Origin: Rhodococcus sp. ARC_M5
Lineage (GTDB): Bacteria; Actinomycetota; Actinomycetes; Mycobacteriales; Mycobacteriaceae
Reading direction: 5' to 3'
DNA: 64,000 bases
Assembly (NCBI RefSeq): GCF_022810405.1
Contig: NZ_JALGQE010000007.1
Coordinates: forward strand, 1 to 64,000
In this document: piece after piece, positions 54,871-64,000 of the stretch
Numbering within the stretch: the stretch's first letter is position 1
How the letters are laid out: every line of letters starts with the position of its first letter
Made by a program: the position numbers and the translations under genes
Notes under the pieces: model-generated
Told to the model about the DNA's origin: nothing
The model's input: the letters and a program-made list of their open reading frames with translations, nothing else
Database searches by the model: none

Positions 54871-55914
54871 TCATCTTCTCGCCGAACGCGGTCCACCGGT
54901 GCGGCGTTGCGCGCGGTTGGGAATGACGCCTTCCGACGTCGACTCGAACCGCTCGTACGCGTCGACGATCTCCGAGACCAAGCGGTGCCGCACCACGTCG
55001 CTGCTGGTGAGCTGCGCGAAGTGGATGTCGTCGACGTCGGTCAGGATCTCGGACGCCGCACGCAGTCCGGATCGCGCACCTCCCGGAAGGTCGACCTGGG
55101 TCACGTCACCCGTGACGACGATCTTCGATCCGAATCCGAGTCGAGTCAGGAACATCTTCATCTGCTCGGCGGTGGTGTTCTGCGCTTCGTCGAGGATGAT
55201 GAACGCGTCGTTGAGTGTGCGACCACGCATGTACGCAAGGGGCGCGACCTCGATGACCCCGGCCTGCATCAGCTTAGGGATCGCTTCGTCGTCCATCATG
55301 TCGTGCAGCGCATCGTGCAGTGGGCGCAGATAGGGGTCGATCTTCTCGTGCAGGGTTCCGGGGAGGAAGCCGAGCCGCTCCCCCGCTTCCACGGCCGGAC
55401 GCGTCAGGATGATGCGACTGACCTGTTTGGTCTGCAATGCCTGGACGGCCTTCGCCATCGCGAGGTACGTCTTTCCGGTACCCGCGGGCCCGATACCGAA
55501 CACGATGGTGTTGGCGTCGATCGCATCCACGTATCGCTTCTGATTCAGAGTCTTCGGCCGAATCGTCTTACCGCGGCGCGAGAGGATGTCCAGGCTCAGC
55601 ACCTCGGCCGGAGAATCGGCCACGCCCTCGGTGAGCATGGCTATCGATCGGCGCACCGCATCGGGAGTCAGTGGCTGAGCGCGCTTGGCCAGCGCGGCCA
55701 ACTCGGAGATCACCCGTTCGGCCAGCGCCACATCCGCCACTTTTCCGGTGAGCGTCACGGCGTTTCCTCGTACGTGGATATCTGCCGTCAGCATCTGCTC
55801 GAGCGCCCGCAGGTTCTCGTCGGACTGTCCCAGCAGTGGCATCACTGCTTCGGGGGCGAGTTCCAAAGTGGACCGAACGTCACGCTCGGCGGGAAGTTCG
55901 CTGTGTTCACTCAC
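54871..55914 (-). CDS. phoH: PhoH-family ATPase
   Basis: A 347-residue P-loop ATPase/helicase. Walker A is GPAGTGKT at residues 142-149; Walker B is FIILDEAQNT. An N-terminal KH-like region covers residues about 18-75. It corresponds to Rv2368c (phoH1) and begins the phoH-ybeY-CNNM-era operon. Confidence 0.93.
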   Translation of the reverse strand: MSEHSELPAERDVRSTLELAPEAVMPLLGQSDENLRALEQMLTADIHVRGNAVTLTGKVADVALAERVISELAALAKRAQPLTPDAVRRSIAMLTEGVADSPAEVLSLDILSRRGKTIRPKTLNQKRYVDAIDANTIVFGIGPAGTGKTYLAMAKAVQALQTKQVSRIILTRPAVEAGERLGFLPGTLHEKIDPYLRPLHDALHDMMDDEAIPKLMQAGVIEVAPLAYMRGRTLNDAFIILDEAQNTTAEQMKMFLTRLGFGSKIVVTGDVTQVDLPGGARSGLRAASEILTDVDDIHFAQLTSSDVVRHRLVSEIVDAYERFESTSEGVIPNRAQRRTGGPRSARR

Positions 55915-56007
55915 GTGGTGGCTATGGCCTGCTCTCTGGTGTCGGCTTCTCGGACGTGCACTCGCTACGGATCGAGTTTAACGCCGCAGGGACGATGCGC
56001 ATTCCCA

Positions 56008-56763
56008 TTACTTGCTGGTGGCACCGATCACGGCATCGAGCGAGAGCGCCCAACACCGGGAATCGGGATCGAGGAAGGCGAAGTGGTCCTCGCCCGGAAC
56101 GATCGCCAGCTCCGCGTCGTCCCCGGCGGCGCGCGCCAGCGCGACGTACCGTTCGCTCTGCGCCGCCGGAACCTGGATGTCCTCGGATCCGTGCAGGGCG
56201 ATCGTCCGGATGCCGATGGGTACACGCGCGGCCGGCGAGGCCGATCGGTACAGGTCGGGATCGTCCTCGTACCGGGCCTGCAACAGCGCCTCGACCGCCG
56301 GGTTGGTGCGTCCCGACGCACCGCGCGGTTCGAGATCGAGAACGCCGGCCTGCGAGACGATGCGCGACGGGCGGACCTTCGTGCCGGTCTCACCGCCGAG
56401 CCACACTGCCAGGTGGCCTCCAGCGGAGTGCCCGATGACGCGCACGTCGTCGACACCGACCGGGGCGTGCTGCTGCAGTTCCCCGGCGACCACGTCGAGT
56501 GCCGCGGTCACATCGGACTGCATTTCCGGCCAGTGCCCGCCTGCGCCGACGCGTCGATACTCGATGTTCCACGCCACCGCGCCGGCTCCGGCGACGGCCC
56601 GGGCGAACTGGGTGCCCAGATTGGATCCGTACTGACCGCTCCAGAACCCACCGTGCACCACCACGACCACCGGCGTCGTGTCCTCCATCGGCTCGGCCGG
56701 CAGGTAGAGGTGCCCGAACTGCTCCGGGTGCTCGCCGTAGGCGATCTTGATTCGCGCGCTCAT
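56008..56763 (-). CDS. Alpha/beta hydrolase (carboxylesterase-like)
   Basis: A 251-residue hydrolase. The oxyanion motif is HGGFW; the nucleophile serine is in VIGHSAGGHLAVW, and the His in EDHFAFLDP. The ATG overlaps the rsmE stop (ATGA), so it is translationally coupled to a housekeeping RNA methyltransferase. No equivalent lies at this position in M. tuberculosis as I recall it. Substrate unknown; similarity to kynurenine formamidase-type esterases is likely. Confidence 0.85.
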   Translation of the reverse strand: MSARIKIAYGEHPEQFGHLYLPAEPMEDTTPVVVVVHGGFWSGQYGSNLGTQFARAVAGAGAVAWNIEYRRVGAGGHWPEMQSDVTAALDVVAGELQQHAPVGVDDVRVIGHSAGGHLAVWLGGETGTKVRPSRIVSQAGVLDLEPRGASGRTNPAVEALLQARYEDDPDLYRSASPAARVPIGIRTIALHGSEDIQVPAAQSERYVALARAAGDDAELAIVPGEDHFAFLDPDSRCWALSLDAVIGATSK

Positions 56764-57533
56764 GCGTTCTCGAAGTCCGGCGGAAGTTGCGTCCACCGCG
56801 AGGTCAGGACGCCCAGCGCGCCGAGGGCCACGGCTCCCGCCGTAGAGGTCCGCAGCACCGTCGGACCGAGAACCACCGGGGTTGCACCCGCCTCGGTCAG
56901 AGCGGTGACCTCCCTGTCGTCGAGCCCGCCTTCGGGTCCGACGATGATCGCGACCTCGGGCACCGAGGCGAACGGCAGGTCCCGAAACGACGTGGTGGCC
57001 GCCTCGTGCAGCACGGCGACGATTCCGCCGCGCTCCACGACGCCGCGCACGAGGGCGTAGATCTCTCGCGAATCCTGCAGCTCGGAGACCTCGGGGATGT
57101 AGGCCCGACGCGATTGCTTGGCCGCCTCCGACGCGGTACTGCGCCACTTCGCGACGCCCTTGGCTGCCTTCGGGCCCTCCCACCGTGCGACGCAGCGAGC
57201 CGACTGCCAGGGCACGACGGCATCGACGCCCGCCTCGGTGGCCAGCTCGACCGCCAACTCCGACCGATCCGCCTTCGGCAATGCCTGCACGAGGGTCACG
57301 GCCGGAGTGGGACGCGGCATCTCGCTGCGCGAGTGCACGGTCAGTTCCAGTCGATTCTTCTCCGCGGCGACGACGACCGCGTCGGCCAAGCCACCTGCTC
57401 CGTCACCGAGCAACACCCGCTCACCGACGCGGATGCGTCGCACGGTCGCGGCATGGTGCCCTTCCTTGCCGTCGAGCACCGCCAACTCTCCGACGTTCGG
57501 CAGGGGCGAGAGATAGAAGACCGTGGGGGCCAT
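56760..57533 (-). CDS. rsmE: 16S rRNA m3U1498 methyltransferase
   Basis: A 257-residue SPOUT methyltransferase. The N-terminal PUA-like domain (EGHHAATVRRIRVGERVLLGDG cut to HHAATVRRIRVGERV) is followed by the knot with IIVGPEGGLDDREV and LGPTVLRTSTAG. It modifies U1498 of 16S rRNA. It starts just after dnaJ with a three-base gap. Confidence 0.94.
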   Translation of the reverse strand: MAPTVFYLSPLPNVGELAVLDGKEGHHAATVRRIRVGERVLLGDGAGGLADAVVVAAEKNRLELTVHSRSEMPRPTPAVTLVQALPKADRSELAVELATEAGVDAVVPWQSARCVARWEGPKAAKGVAKWRSTASEAAKQSRRAYIPEVSELQDSREIYALVRGVVERGGIVAVLHEAATTSFRDLPFASVPEVAIIVGPEGGLDDREVTALTEAGATPVVLGPTVLRTSTAGAVALGALGVLTSRWTQLPPDFENA

Positions 57534-57536
57534 CGA

Positions 57537-58694
57537 TCAGCGACCGCTGAATGCTTCCCGCAACCGCGAGAACAGGCCGCCGCTGTGCGCGGAACCGGTG
57601 GTGACGACCTCCGCCGAGTCGCGGTCGCGCATCGACCTGAGCTGTTCGAGCAGATGGGTCTGCTTGCTGTCGAGCTTGGTCGGCACGATGACCTCGAGGT
57701 GCGCGTGCAGATCGCCACGAATGCCCGACCGCAGCTTGGGCATTCCGTGACCACGCAGTACCGTCGTCGAATTCGGTTGCGTGCCTTGTTCGATCGAGAT
57801 CTCGGTGGGTCCGTCGATGATCGCATCGATGTTGACCGAGGTGCCGAGGGCGGCGTCGACCATCGGGACGCGGACGGTGCAGTGCAGATCGTCACCGTCG
57901 CGCACGAACACCTCGTGCTGCTGTTCGACGATCTCCACGTACAGGTCTCCCGCGGGTCCGCCGCCGGGACCGACTTCGCCCTGCGATGCCAGTCGGATCC
58001 GCATGCCGTTGCTCACGCCGACCGGCACCTTGACCGAGATGTCGCGACGCGACCGGACGCGACCGTCGCCACCGCATTTGCGGCAGGGGTCGGGGATGGT
58101 CTCGCCTGCACCGCGGCAGGTGGGGCAAGGACGGCTGGTCATGACCTGGCCGAGGAACGAGCGCTGCACCGACTGCACTTCTCCGGCACCGCCGCAGGTG
58201 TCGCAGCGAACCGGCTTGGAGTCGCCGTTGGTACCCGAGCCGGTGCACAGGTCGCACAGGATCGCGGTGTCGACGGTGATGTGCTTGGTCACGCCGGTGG
58301 CGCACTCGTCGAGGGTGAGCTTGGTCCGCAGCAGTGAATCCGCTCCCGGCTGTACTCGGCCCTTCGGCCCGCGCTGGGAGCCGCCCGCGCCCCCGCCGAA
58401 GAACGCCTCGAACACATCTCCCAGGCCGCCGCCGAATCCGGCTCCACCGAATCCACCGCCGCCGCCTCCGCCGCCCTGCTGCAGCGGGTCGCCGCCCAGG
58501 TCGACGATGCGACGCTTCTCCGGATCGGACAGCACCTCGTACGCGGTGGAGATCTCCTTGAACCGGGCCTGCGCGGCCTCGTCCGGGTTGACGTCCGGGT
58601 GCAGTTCTCGCGCCAGTTTGCGGTAGGCGCGCTTGATCTCCTGGTCCGTCGCCTGCTGGCCGACGCCCAAACTCCCGTAATAATCCCGTGCCAC
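57537..58694 (-). CDS. dnaJ: Chaperone DnaJ (DnaJ2 type)
   Basis: A 385-residue DnaK co-chaperone. The J domain has LHPDVNPDE; a Gly/Phe-rich linker follows; four zinc CxxCxGxG repeats are visible ([32 protein letters not shown]). It is the hrcA-linked DnaJ2 rather than the dnaK-operon DnaJ1. A 97-bp gap separates it from hrcA upstream. Confidence 0.95.
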   Translation of the reverse strand: MARDYYGSLGVGQQATDQEIKRAYRKLARELHPDVNPDEAAQARFKEISTAYEVLSDPEKRRIVDLGGDPLQQGGGGGGGGFGGAGFGGGLGDVFEAFFGGGAGGSQRGPKGRVQPGADSLLRTKLTLDECATGVTKHITVDTAILCDLCTGSGTNGDSKPVRCDTCGGAGEVQSVQRSFLGQVMTSRPCPTCRGAGETIPDPCRKCGGDGRVRSRRDISVKVPVGVSNGMRIRLASQGEVGPGGGPAGDLYVEIVEQQHEVFVRDGDDLHCTVRVPMVDAALGTSVNIDAIIDGPTEISIEQGTQPNSTTVLRGHGMPKLRSGIRGDLHAHLEVIVPTKLDSKQTHLLEQLRSMRDRDSAEVVTTGSAHSGGLFSRLREAFSGR

Positions 58695-58791
58695 GTCGTC
58701 TCTTTCGTCCTAGAAGATGAATCTCGTTCGTTGCTGCTGTGTGCGGCCGCCCATGCCCCGCGGCCGTCGATCGATTCGGTTCTCGCTCGTC

Positions 58792-59835
58792 TCAGCGTTC
58801 GGCCAGGACCTCGCCGATGTACCTGGCAACCGCAGCGACCGACGCAATTGTTCCTGGGTAGTCCATTCGGGTCGGCCCGAGAACACCCATTCCTCCGAGG
58901 ACCATGCCAGCCGACCCGTATCCGGTGGAAATCACCGACGTCCCACGCATTTCCTCGACCTGCGTTTCCTCGCCGATCCGCACTGTCACGGTGCGGGTGT
59001 CCTGCGTCACGGCGAGCAGTTTGAGCACCACCACTTGCTCTTCCAGCGCCTCGAGTACCGCCCTGAGCGATCCGGGAAACCCCGCGTCGCCGGCGAAGTC
59101 CGCCGCGTTGCGCGTCAAGTTCGCCGTACCGCCGAGAACCAGACGTTCTTCGGGATGCTCGACGAGCGATTCCACCAGCACCGTTGCCGAGCGAATCATG
59201 GCGTCTCGTAGCGCGGGTGGCGCGTTCTCGGCGAGTTCGGCCACTGCGGCCGATGCTGCCGCCAGCCGCTTGCCCTCGAGCGCGCCGCCGAGCAGACGCC
59301 GCAGCTGCGCCAGATTCTCGTCGTCGATCACATCACCGAGTTCGACGATGCGCTGATCGACGCGACCCGAGTCGGTGATCAGCACCAGCAGCAGCCGAGC
59401 CGGGGTGAGCGCTACCACTTCCAGGTGGCGCACCGAGGACGCCGACAGCGTGGGGTACTGGACCACGGCGACCTGACGGGTCAACTGAGCCAGCAACCGG
59501 ACGCCGCGTCGCAACACGTCGTCCAGGTCGACGCCGTTCTCGAGAAACTCCAGGATGGCGCGACGCTCGGCCGCGGAGAGCGGCTTGACGTCGGCAATCC
59601 GATCGACGAACTGCCGGTAGCCCTTGTCGGTCGGCACCCGGCCGGAACTGGTGTGCGGCTGGGCGATGTACCCCTCGGCCTCGAGTACGGCCATGTCGTT
59701 GCGCACTGTCGCACTGGACACTCCGAGGCTGTGACGCTCGACCAGGGCACGTGAACCGACCGGTTCCTGGGTGGACACGTAGTCCGCCACGATCGCTCGT
59801 AGAACCTCGAACCGCCTGTCGTCGGTGCTCGACAT
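58792..59835 (-). CDS. hrcA: Heat-shock repressor HrcA
   Basis: A 347-residue repressor with an N-terminal winged helix ([19 protein letters not shown] and [14 protein letters not shown]) and a GAF-like dimerisation domain. It represses groEL/groES-type genes through CIRCE elements in other loci. No CIRCE match was found at its own promoter. The ATG has GGAGG upstream. Confidence 0.95.
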   Translation of the reverse strand: MSSTDDRRFEVLRAIVADYVSTQEPVGSRALVERHSLGVSSATVRNDMAVLEAEGYIAQPHTSSGRVPTDKGYRQFVDRIADVKPLSAAERRAILEFLENGVDLDDVLRRGVRLLAQLTRQVAVVQYPTLSASSVRHLEVVALTPARLLLVLITDSGRVDQRIVELGDVIDDENLAQLRRLLGGALEGKRLAAASAAVAELAENAPPALRDAMIRSATVLVESLVEHPEERLVLGGTANLTRNAADFAGDAGFPGSLRAVLEALEEQVVVLKLLAVTQDTRTVTVRIGEETQVEEMRGTSVISTGYGSAGMVLGGMGVLGPTRMDYPGTIASVAAVARYIGEVLAER

Positions 59836-59968
59836 CGGTGCCCACCTCCGTTCTCGTTTCCAATCGTCGCTCGAGTCTAGTAGCCGGCGAACGCATGCTC
59901 GTGCAAGGCCTTACTGTGGTCCGAGTGGAAACTGTCTTTCGATTCGACCCAGCGGCCACGGGCTCGCG

Positions 59969-60274
59969 ATGATCTTCAAAGGTGTGCGTGACGGAAAGCC
60001 GTACCCCGAGCACGGTCTGTCCATCAGAGACTGGTCGAGAATCCCGCCACGGCAGCTGCGTCTGGACGAGATCGTCACCACCACCAAGGTGCTCGAGCTC
60101 GACAGGTTGCTGTCCGAGGACTCCACCTTCTACGGCGATCTGTTCCCTCATGCGGTGCAGTTCCGTGGTGTCGTCTATCTCGAGGACGGCTTGCACCGCG
60201 CAGTGCGTGCGGCTCTGCGCAATCGAACAGTGTTGCACGCCAGGGTGTTCGACTACGACGCCCTCGGCGCCTGA
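59969..60274 (+). CDS. Conserved hypothetical protein (Rv2375-like)
   Basis: A 101-residue protein that begins MIFKGVRDGKPYPEHGL and ends with a basic helix (LHRAVRAALRNRTVLHARV), close to Rv2375 of M. tuberculosis, which also lies beside hrcA. Some automatic annotations call such proteins VapB-like, but no toxin partner is next to it. The ATG was chosen from family similarity; its ribosome-binding site is weak. Divergent from hrcA. Confidence 0.72.
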   Translation: MIFKGVRDGKPYPEHGLSIRDWSRIPPRQLRLDEIVTTTKVLELDRLLSEDSTFYGDLFPHAVQFRGVVYLEDGLHRAVRAALRNRTVLHARVFDYDALGA

Positions 60275-60314
60275 GGGTACGGAGGCCCGAGAACCGCGGC
60301 ACCGGACAGATCGG

Positions 60315-61526
60315 TCAGGCGGCTGCGATACTGCGCACCACCGCGTCGGCCAGCAATCGGCCGCGATCGGTGAGCACGAGCCGTTCCCCGCGGCGCACCA
60401 TCAACCCGTCCGTCACACTCTGCTCGGCGGCAGCGCGCTCGGCCGGCCCCAGCAGAGCCATCGGCACTCCCGAGCGGAGCCGCACGGTCAACATCAGCTC
60501 CTCCAGGTGTCTGTCCTCGGCGCTGAGCAGTTCGCTGCCGTGCACCGGTAGGTGGCCTGCGGCGAGCCGATCGGCGTACGCGGCCGGGTGCTTGACGTTC
60601 CAGAACCGGGTGCCACCGATGTGGCTGTGTGCACCGGGTCCCGCGCCCCACCAGTCGCCGCCGTCCCAGTAACCGATGTTGTGACGGCACTGCGCCGCAG
60701 CGTCGGTGGCCCAGTTCGACACCTCGTACCAGGACAGGCCCGCGGCGTTCAACGCCGTGTCGATGCGTTCGTATCGGCTCGCCAGTACGTCGTCGTCGGG
60801 TGCCGGCAGCTCACCGCGTCGAACCTTGCGTGCCATGGCGGTGCCGTCCTCGACGATCAGTGCGTAGGCCGAGACGTGGTCGACGCCTGCCTCGAGCACC
60901 GCGGCGAGAGACTGATCGAGGTCGCTGTCTCGCTCGCCAGGGGTGCCGTAGATGAGGTCGAGGTTGACGTGCTCGAACCCGGCCGCGCGAGCCTCCTTGG
61001 CCGCAGCGACCGCGCGACCCGGTGTGTGGGTGCGATCGAGCACGGCGAGCACATGTGGTGCAGCGGACTGCATTCCGAGCGAAATTCGAGTGAAGCCCGA
61101 GTCTCGGAGCCGGTCGAAGAATTCCGGCGACGTCGATTCCGGGTTGGATTCGGTGGTCACCTCGCCGCCGTCGGTCACACCGAAACTGGACCGGACCGCA
61201 CCCAGGACGTCGGCCAGACCGTCGCCCCCGAGCAGTGACGGTGTGCCGCCGCCGACGAAGACGGTGTCCGCCGTCGGCACGCGACCCGTACCGGCCTGGA
61301 TCAGCCCCGCCGCGGTGTCGAGTTCGCGTCGCAGGCCCTCCAACCAGGATTGCGGAGACGCCGACGTTCCCAATTCACCCGCCGTGTAGGTGTTGAAGTC
61401 GCAGTACCCGCACCGAGTGGCGCAGAACGGAACGTGCACGTAGATCCCGAACGCCCGATCCCCCACCCCGTCGAATGCCTCGACCGGCAGCTCGAAGGTG
61501 GACGGGACGGGCACGACGGTATTCAC
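60315..61526 (-). CDS. hemW: Radical SAM heme chaperone HemW
   Basis: A 403-residue radical SAM protein that inserts heme into target proteins. The C-x3-C-x2-C cluster is C35-C39-C42 in HVPFCATRCGYCDF. FVGGGTPS and ISLGMQS are family motifs; the absence of the extra cysteine of HemN and the C-terminal extension support HemW over HemN. The GTG start is followed by VNTVVPVPSTF. Convergent with the Rv2375-like gene. Confidence 0.92.
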   Translation of the reverse strand: MNTVVPVPSTFELPVEAFDGVGDRAFGIYVHVPFCATRCGYCDFNTYTAGELGTSASPQSWLEGLRRELDTAAGLIQAGTGRVPTADTVFVGGGTPSLLGGDGLADVLGAVRSSFGVTDGGEVTTESNPESTSPEFFDRLRDSGFTRISLGMQSAAPHVLAVLDRTHTPGRAVAAAKEARAAGFEHVNLDLIYGTPGERDSDLDQSLAAVLEAGVDHVSAYALIVEDGTAMARKVRRGELPAPDDDVLASRYERIDTALNAAGLSWYEVSNWATDAAAQCRHNIGYWDGGDWWGAGPGAHSHIGGTRFWNVKHPAAYADRLAAGHLPVHGSELLSAEDRHLEELMLTVRLRSGVPMALLGPAERAAAEQSVTDGLMVRRGERLVLTDRGRLLADAVVRSIAAA

Positions 61527-61644
61527 GATCTCCAGTCTCCCAGAGTCCAGGTCCGCCCGATCCCACTCGCCCTGCCAGCCTATTCACCGCAAAATCGGGG
61601 TAAATAGCCGCCGCGGTCGTCTGTCGCCCCGATGACGTGGCACA

Positions 61645-61746
61645 ATGGCTCCCGTGACCGACTCAGGAATTCGACTCGTGGCGCGCCGCCATGTCGATCT
61701 CGGCCGTGTCTGCAGTGCGTCGTGTCGACACACGACCGGCTGCTGA
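61645..61746 (+). CDS. Cysteine-containing leader peptide
   Basis: A 33-codon ORF upstream of sulfite reductase: MAPVTDSGIR then LVARRHVDLGRVCSASCRHT then TGC-stop. It matches the actinobacterial leader-peptide pattern R-H-V-D-L-x-R..CSA.C found before sulfur-assimilation genes. Three Cys codons occur, the last directly before the stop. A GTG nine bases inside the ORF could also start it. It probably senses cysteinyl-tRNA shortage by ribosome stalling, adjusting sirA-cysH expression. Confidence 0.72.
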   Translation: MAPVTDSGIRLVARRHVDLGRVCSASCRHTTGC

Positions 61747-61862
61747 CCAGCCCTCCTTCGAGCACGTCCATTCGATCCACCGGTTCCCCACTGTCCTCGA
61801 GAGCGCAATCGCCTGCGCTGTCGTCCCGGGTACCGGCCAGCACACAGATGCAGGAGCAATGC

Positions 61863-63581
61863 ATGTCGTCGACCAGCGACGCGACCACCGACGCTGCCCC
61901 CGTTACACCACGGGAGCGCACGCCACGGCCGACCAAGCGTCGAGCCGAGGGACAGTGGGCACTGGGATACCGGGAGCCACTGAACGCCAACGAGCAGTCC
62001 AAGAAGGACGACAACCCGCTCAACGTGCGTGCCCGCATCGAGAACATCTACTCCAAGCAGGGGTTCGACAGCATCGACAAGGGCGACCTCCGCGGCCGCT
62101 TCCGTTGGTGGGGCCTTTACACCCAGCGCGAACAGGGTTACGACGGCACCTTCACCGGTGACGACAACATCGACCTGCTCGAGGCCAAGTACTTCATGAT
62201 GCGCATCCGCTGCGACGCGGGCGCACTGAACCTGGAGCAGCTGCGCGTCCTCGCCGGCATTTCCCAGGACTTCGGCCGCGACACCGCCGACCTCTCCGAT
62301 CGGGAGAACGTCCAGTTCCACTGGATCGAGGTGGAGAACGTCCCCGAGATCTGGCGTCGCATCGAAGCGGTTGGCCTGAAGACCACCGAGGCATGCGGCG
62401 ACTGCCCACGCGTGGTGCTCGGGTCCCCGCTCGCGGGCGAGGCGGTCGACGAGATTCTCGACCCCACCTCCGCCATCGACGAGATCGTCGAGCGCTACAT
62501 CGGCAAGCCCGAGTACTCCAATCTGCCGCGCAAGTTCAAGACGGCGATCTCGGGCCTGCAGGACGTGGTGCACGAGGTCAACGATTGCGCATTCATCGGT
62601 GTGAACCATCCCGAACACGGACCGGGGCTCGACCTCTGGGTCGGCGGCGGACTGTCCACCAACCCCATGCTGGCGCAGCGGGTCGGTGTCTGGATCCCGC
62701 TCGACGAGGTGCCGGACGTGTGGGAAGGCGTCGTCTCGATCTTCCGTGACTACGGCTACCGTCGACTTCGTACCAAGGCGCGCCTGAAGTTCCTCATCAA
62801 GGACTGGGGCATCGAGAAGTTCCGCCAGGTCCTCGAGGACGAGTACCTGCACCGCAAGCTCATCGACGGCCCGGCTCCCGAGAAGCCCGCTCGGCCCCGC
62901 GATCACGTCGGGATCCAGAAGCTCAAGAACGGGCTCAACGCCGTCGGTGTCGCTCCCATCGCGGGTCGCGTCTCCGGCACCATCCTCGCCGCCGTCGCCG
63001 ACGCCGCCGAGAAGGCCGGGTCGGATCGCGTGCGGTTCACGCCGTACCAGAAGCTGATCGTCCTCGACGTTCCTGACGAGACGCTCGAGCAGTTGATCTC
63101 CGACCTCGATGCGCTGGGCCTACCGGCCCGGCCCTCGCACTGGCGCAAGAACCTGATGGCATGCAGCGGCATCGAGTTCTGCAAGCTCTCGTTCGCCGAA
63201 ACCCGCAAGCGTTCACAGGTTCTCGTACCGGAGCTCGAAGAGCGCCTGTCCGACATCAACAGTCGACTCGACGTTCCGATCACGATCAACATCAACGGCT
63301 GCCCCAACTCGTGCGCACGGTCGCAGATCGCCGACATCGGGTTCAAGGGTCTGCTGGTCGACGACGGGGCCGGGAATCAGATCGAGGGTTTCCAGGTTCA
63401 TCTCGGAGGCAGCCTCGGACTCGACAGTGCCTTCGGCCGAAAGTTGCGCCAGCACAAGGTCAACAGCTCCGAGCTGGGAGATTACATCGACAGAGTGGTG
63501 CGCAATTTCGACAAGCACCGCGAGGACGGCGAACGGTTCGCTCAATGGGCCGTGCGAGCAGACGAGGCGGATTTGCGATGA
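61863..63581 (+). CDS. sirA: Ferredoxin-dependent sulfite reductase
   Basis: A 572-residue siroheme/[4Fe-4S] enzyme that reduces sulfite to sulfide with electrons from ferredoxin. The cluster ligands are C434, C440 (ACSGIEFC) and C480, C484 (NGCPNSC). Y86 (WWGLYTQRE) and C178/C181 (ACGDCPR) are at the places of the Tyr-Cys cross-link of mycobacterial SirA, which separates sulfite from nitrite reductases. The ATG has CAGGAG six bases upstream. The stop overlaps the cysH start (ATGA). Confidence 0.94.
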   Translation: MSSTSDATTDAAPVTPRERTPRPTKRRAEGQWALGYREPLNANEQSKKDDNPLNVRARIENIYSKQGFDSIDKGDLRGRFRWWGLYTQREQGYDGTFTGDDNIDLLEAKYFMMRIRCDAGALNLEQLRVLAGISQDFGRDTADLSDRENVQFHWIEVENVPEIWRRIEAVGLKTTEACGDCPRVVLGSPLAGEAVDEILDPTSAIDEIVERYIGKPEYSNLPRKFKTAISGLQDVVHEVNDCAFIGVNHPEHGPGLDLWVGGGLSTNPMLAQRVGVWIPLDEVPDVWEGVVSIFRDYGYRRLRTKARLKFLIKDWGIEKFRQVLEDEYLHRKLIDGPAPEKPARPRDHVGIQKLKNGLNAVGVAPIAGRVSGTILAAVADAAEKAGSDRVRFTPYQKLIVLDVPDETLEQLISDLDALGLPARPSHWRKNLMACSGIEFCKLSFAETRKRSQVLVPELEERLSDINSRLDVPITININGCPNSCARSQIADIGFKGLLVDDGAGNQIEGFQVHLGGSLGLDSAFGRKLRQHKVNSSELGDYIDRVVRNFDKHREDGERFAQWAVRADEADLR

Positions 63582-64000
63582 GTACCAGGCTGAATTTGAC
63601 GGTAGAGGAATTGAAGGACATCGCCGAGCGCGGTGCCCGCGAACTCGACGGGGCGAGCCCACTGGAGCTGTTGCAGTGGACCGAGGACAACTTCGGTAAC
63701 GACTTCATCGTTGCCTCCAACATGCAGGACGGGGTTCTCGTTCACCTCGCTGCACAGGTCCATCCCGGCGTGGACGTGTTGTTCCTCGACACCGGCTACC
63801 ACTTCGCCGAGACCATCGGAACGCGCGACGCCGTCGAGGCGGTCTACGGCGTGCACGTGGTCAACGCCCGCGCCGAGAAGACTGTGGCGGAACAGGATTC
63901 GATCGAGGGCAAGGACCTGTTCGCCCGCGAGCCCAACCGGTGCTGCGCGATGCGCAAGGTCGCCCCTCTGAAGAAGGAACTGGCGAACTACAGCGCCTGG
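63578..64000 (+). CDS. cysH: Phosphoadenylyl/adenylyl-sulfate reductase (partial)
   Basis: The first 141 codons of a thioredoxin/ferredoxin-linked sulfonucleotide reductase, cut by the window end. It starts MSTRLNLTVEELKDIAERGA, overlapping the sirA stop. VASNMQDGVLVHLA and FLDTGYHFAETI form the nucleotide-binding site; C122-C123 in RCCAMRKVAPL is the double cysteine that, with a later pair, ligates a [4Fe-4S] cluster in APS reductases. It makes sulfite for SirA. Confidence 0.93.
   Translation, partial: MSTRLNLTVEELKDIAERGARELDGASPLELLQWTEDNFGNDFIVASNMQDGVLVHLAAQVHPGVDVLFLDTGYHFAETIGTRDAVEAVYGVHVVNARAEKTVAEQDSIEGKDLFAREPNRCCAMRKVAPLKKELANYSAW

Noticed and set aside
59836-59968. A CIRCE element for HrcA autoregulation
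   Set aside because: The expected TTAGCACTC-N9-GAGTGCTAA is not found; the closest stretch, CTAGACTCGAG, lacks the second arm.

Overview
The window is a high-GC actinobacterial chromosome segment, most likely Rhodococcus (Nocardiales, mycolic-acid group). This is inferred from protein sequence and gene order, not from a database search. Three blocks follow the gene order of Mycobacterium tuberculosis: ahpE / DUF3052 / aceE / PucR-type regulator / fabD / acpM / kasA / accD6; the small Rv2342-like gene / dnaG / dgt; and glyS / smtB / zur / Rv2360c-like / uppS / recO / amidase / era / CNNM-family protein / ybeY / phoH / rsmE / dnaJ2 / hrcA / Rv2375-like / hemW / sirA / cysH. Between them lie less conserved genes.

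Layout. 1-5.1 kb: iron-type alcohol dehydrogenase, amino-acid permease, renalase-like flavoprotein, a small conserved gene and a nitroreductase. 5.19-11.24 kb: a 6-kb island in the 3' end of tRNA-Val(TAC), flanked by a 45/46-bp duplication of the tRNA 3' half. It carries a PIN (DUF4411) / HTH-ImmA toxin-antitoxin-like pair, two unrelated proteins each with an RNxxxH HEPN-type motif, a tyrosine integrase truncated inside its catalytic domain, and a possible PD-(D/E)XK protein. It looks like an immobilised mini defence island. 11.3-21.1 kb: peroxiredoxin, pyruvate dehydrogenase E1 and the FAS-II / mycolate elongation operon. 21.3-34.4 kb: cold-shock protein, DUF3145, serine hydrolase, an orphan molybdopterin enzyme, tRNA-Met, a Tat-exported phosphoesterase operon, USP, a GAF-ANTAR regulator, an MFS exporter, NUDIX, and a convergent TetR / AfsA pair that looks like a gamma-butyrolactone signalling circuit. 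34.6-46.3 kb: tRNA-Asn, dnaG, dgt, a YdcF protein, an ABC exporter plus two-component system, a TPM-domain protein and glyS. 46.4-61.5 kb: metal regulators, an iron-boxed siderophore-binding lipoprotein, then the era/ybeY/phoH/rsmE/dnaJ/hrcA/hemW housekeeping series. 61.6 kb to the end: assimilatory sulfite reductase and cysH, preceded by a cysteine-containing leader peptide.

The most interesting regions are the tRNA-Val island (two HEPN-motif proteins of no family I recognise), the AfsA/TetR pair, and the sulfur leader ORF. Gene starts were chosen from ribosome-binding sites and family N-termini; alternatives are given where the choice is open.
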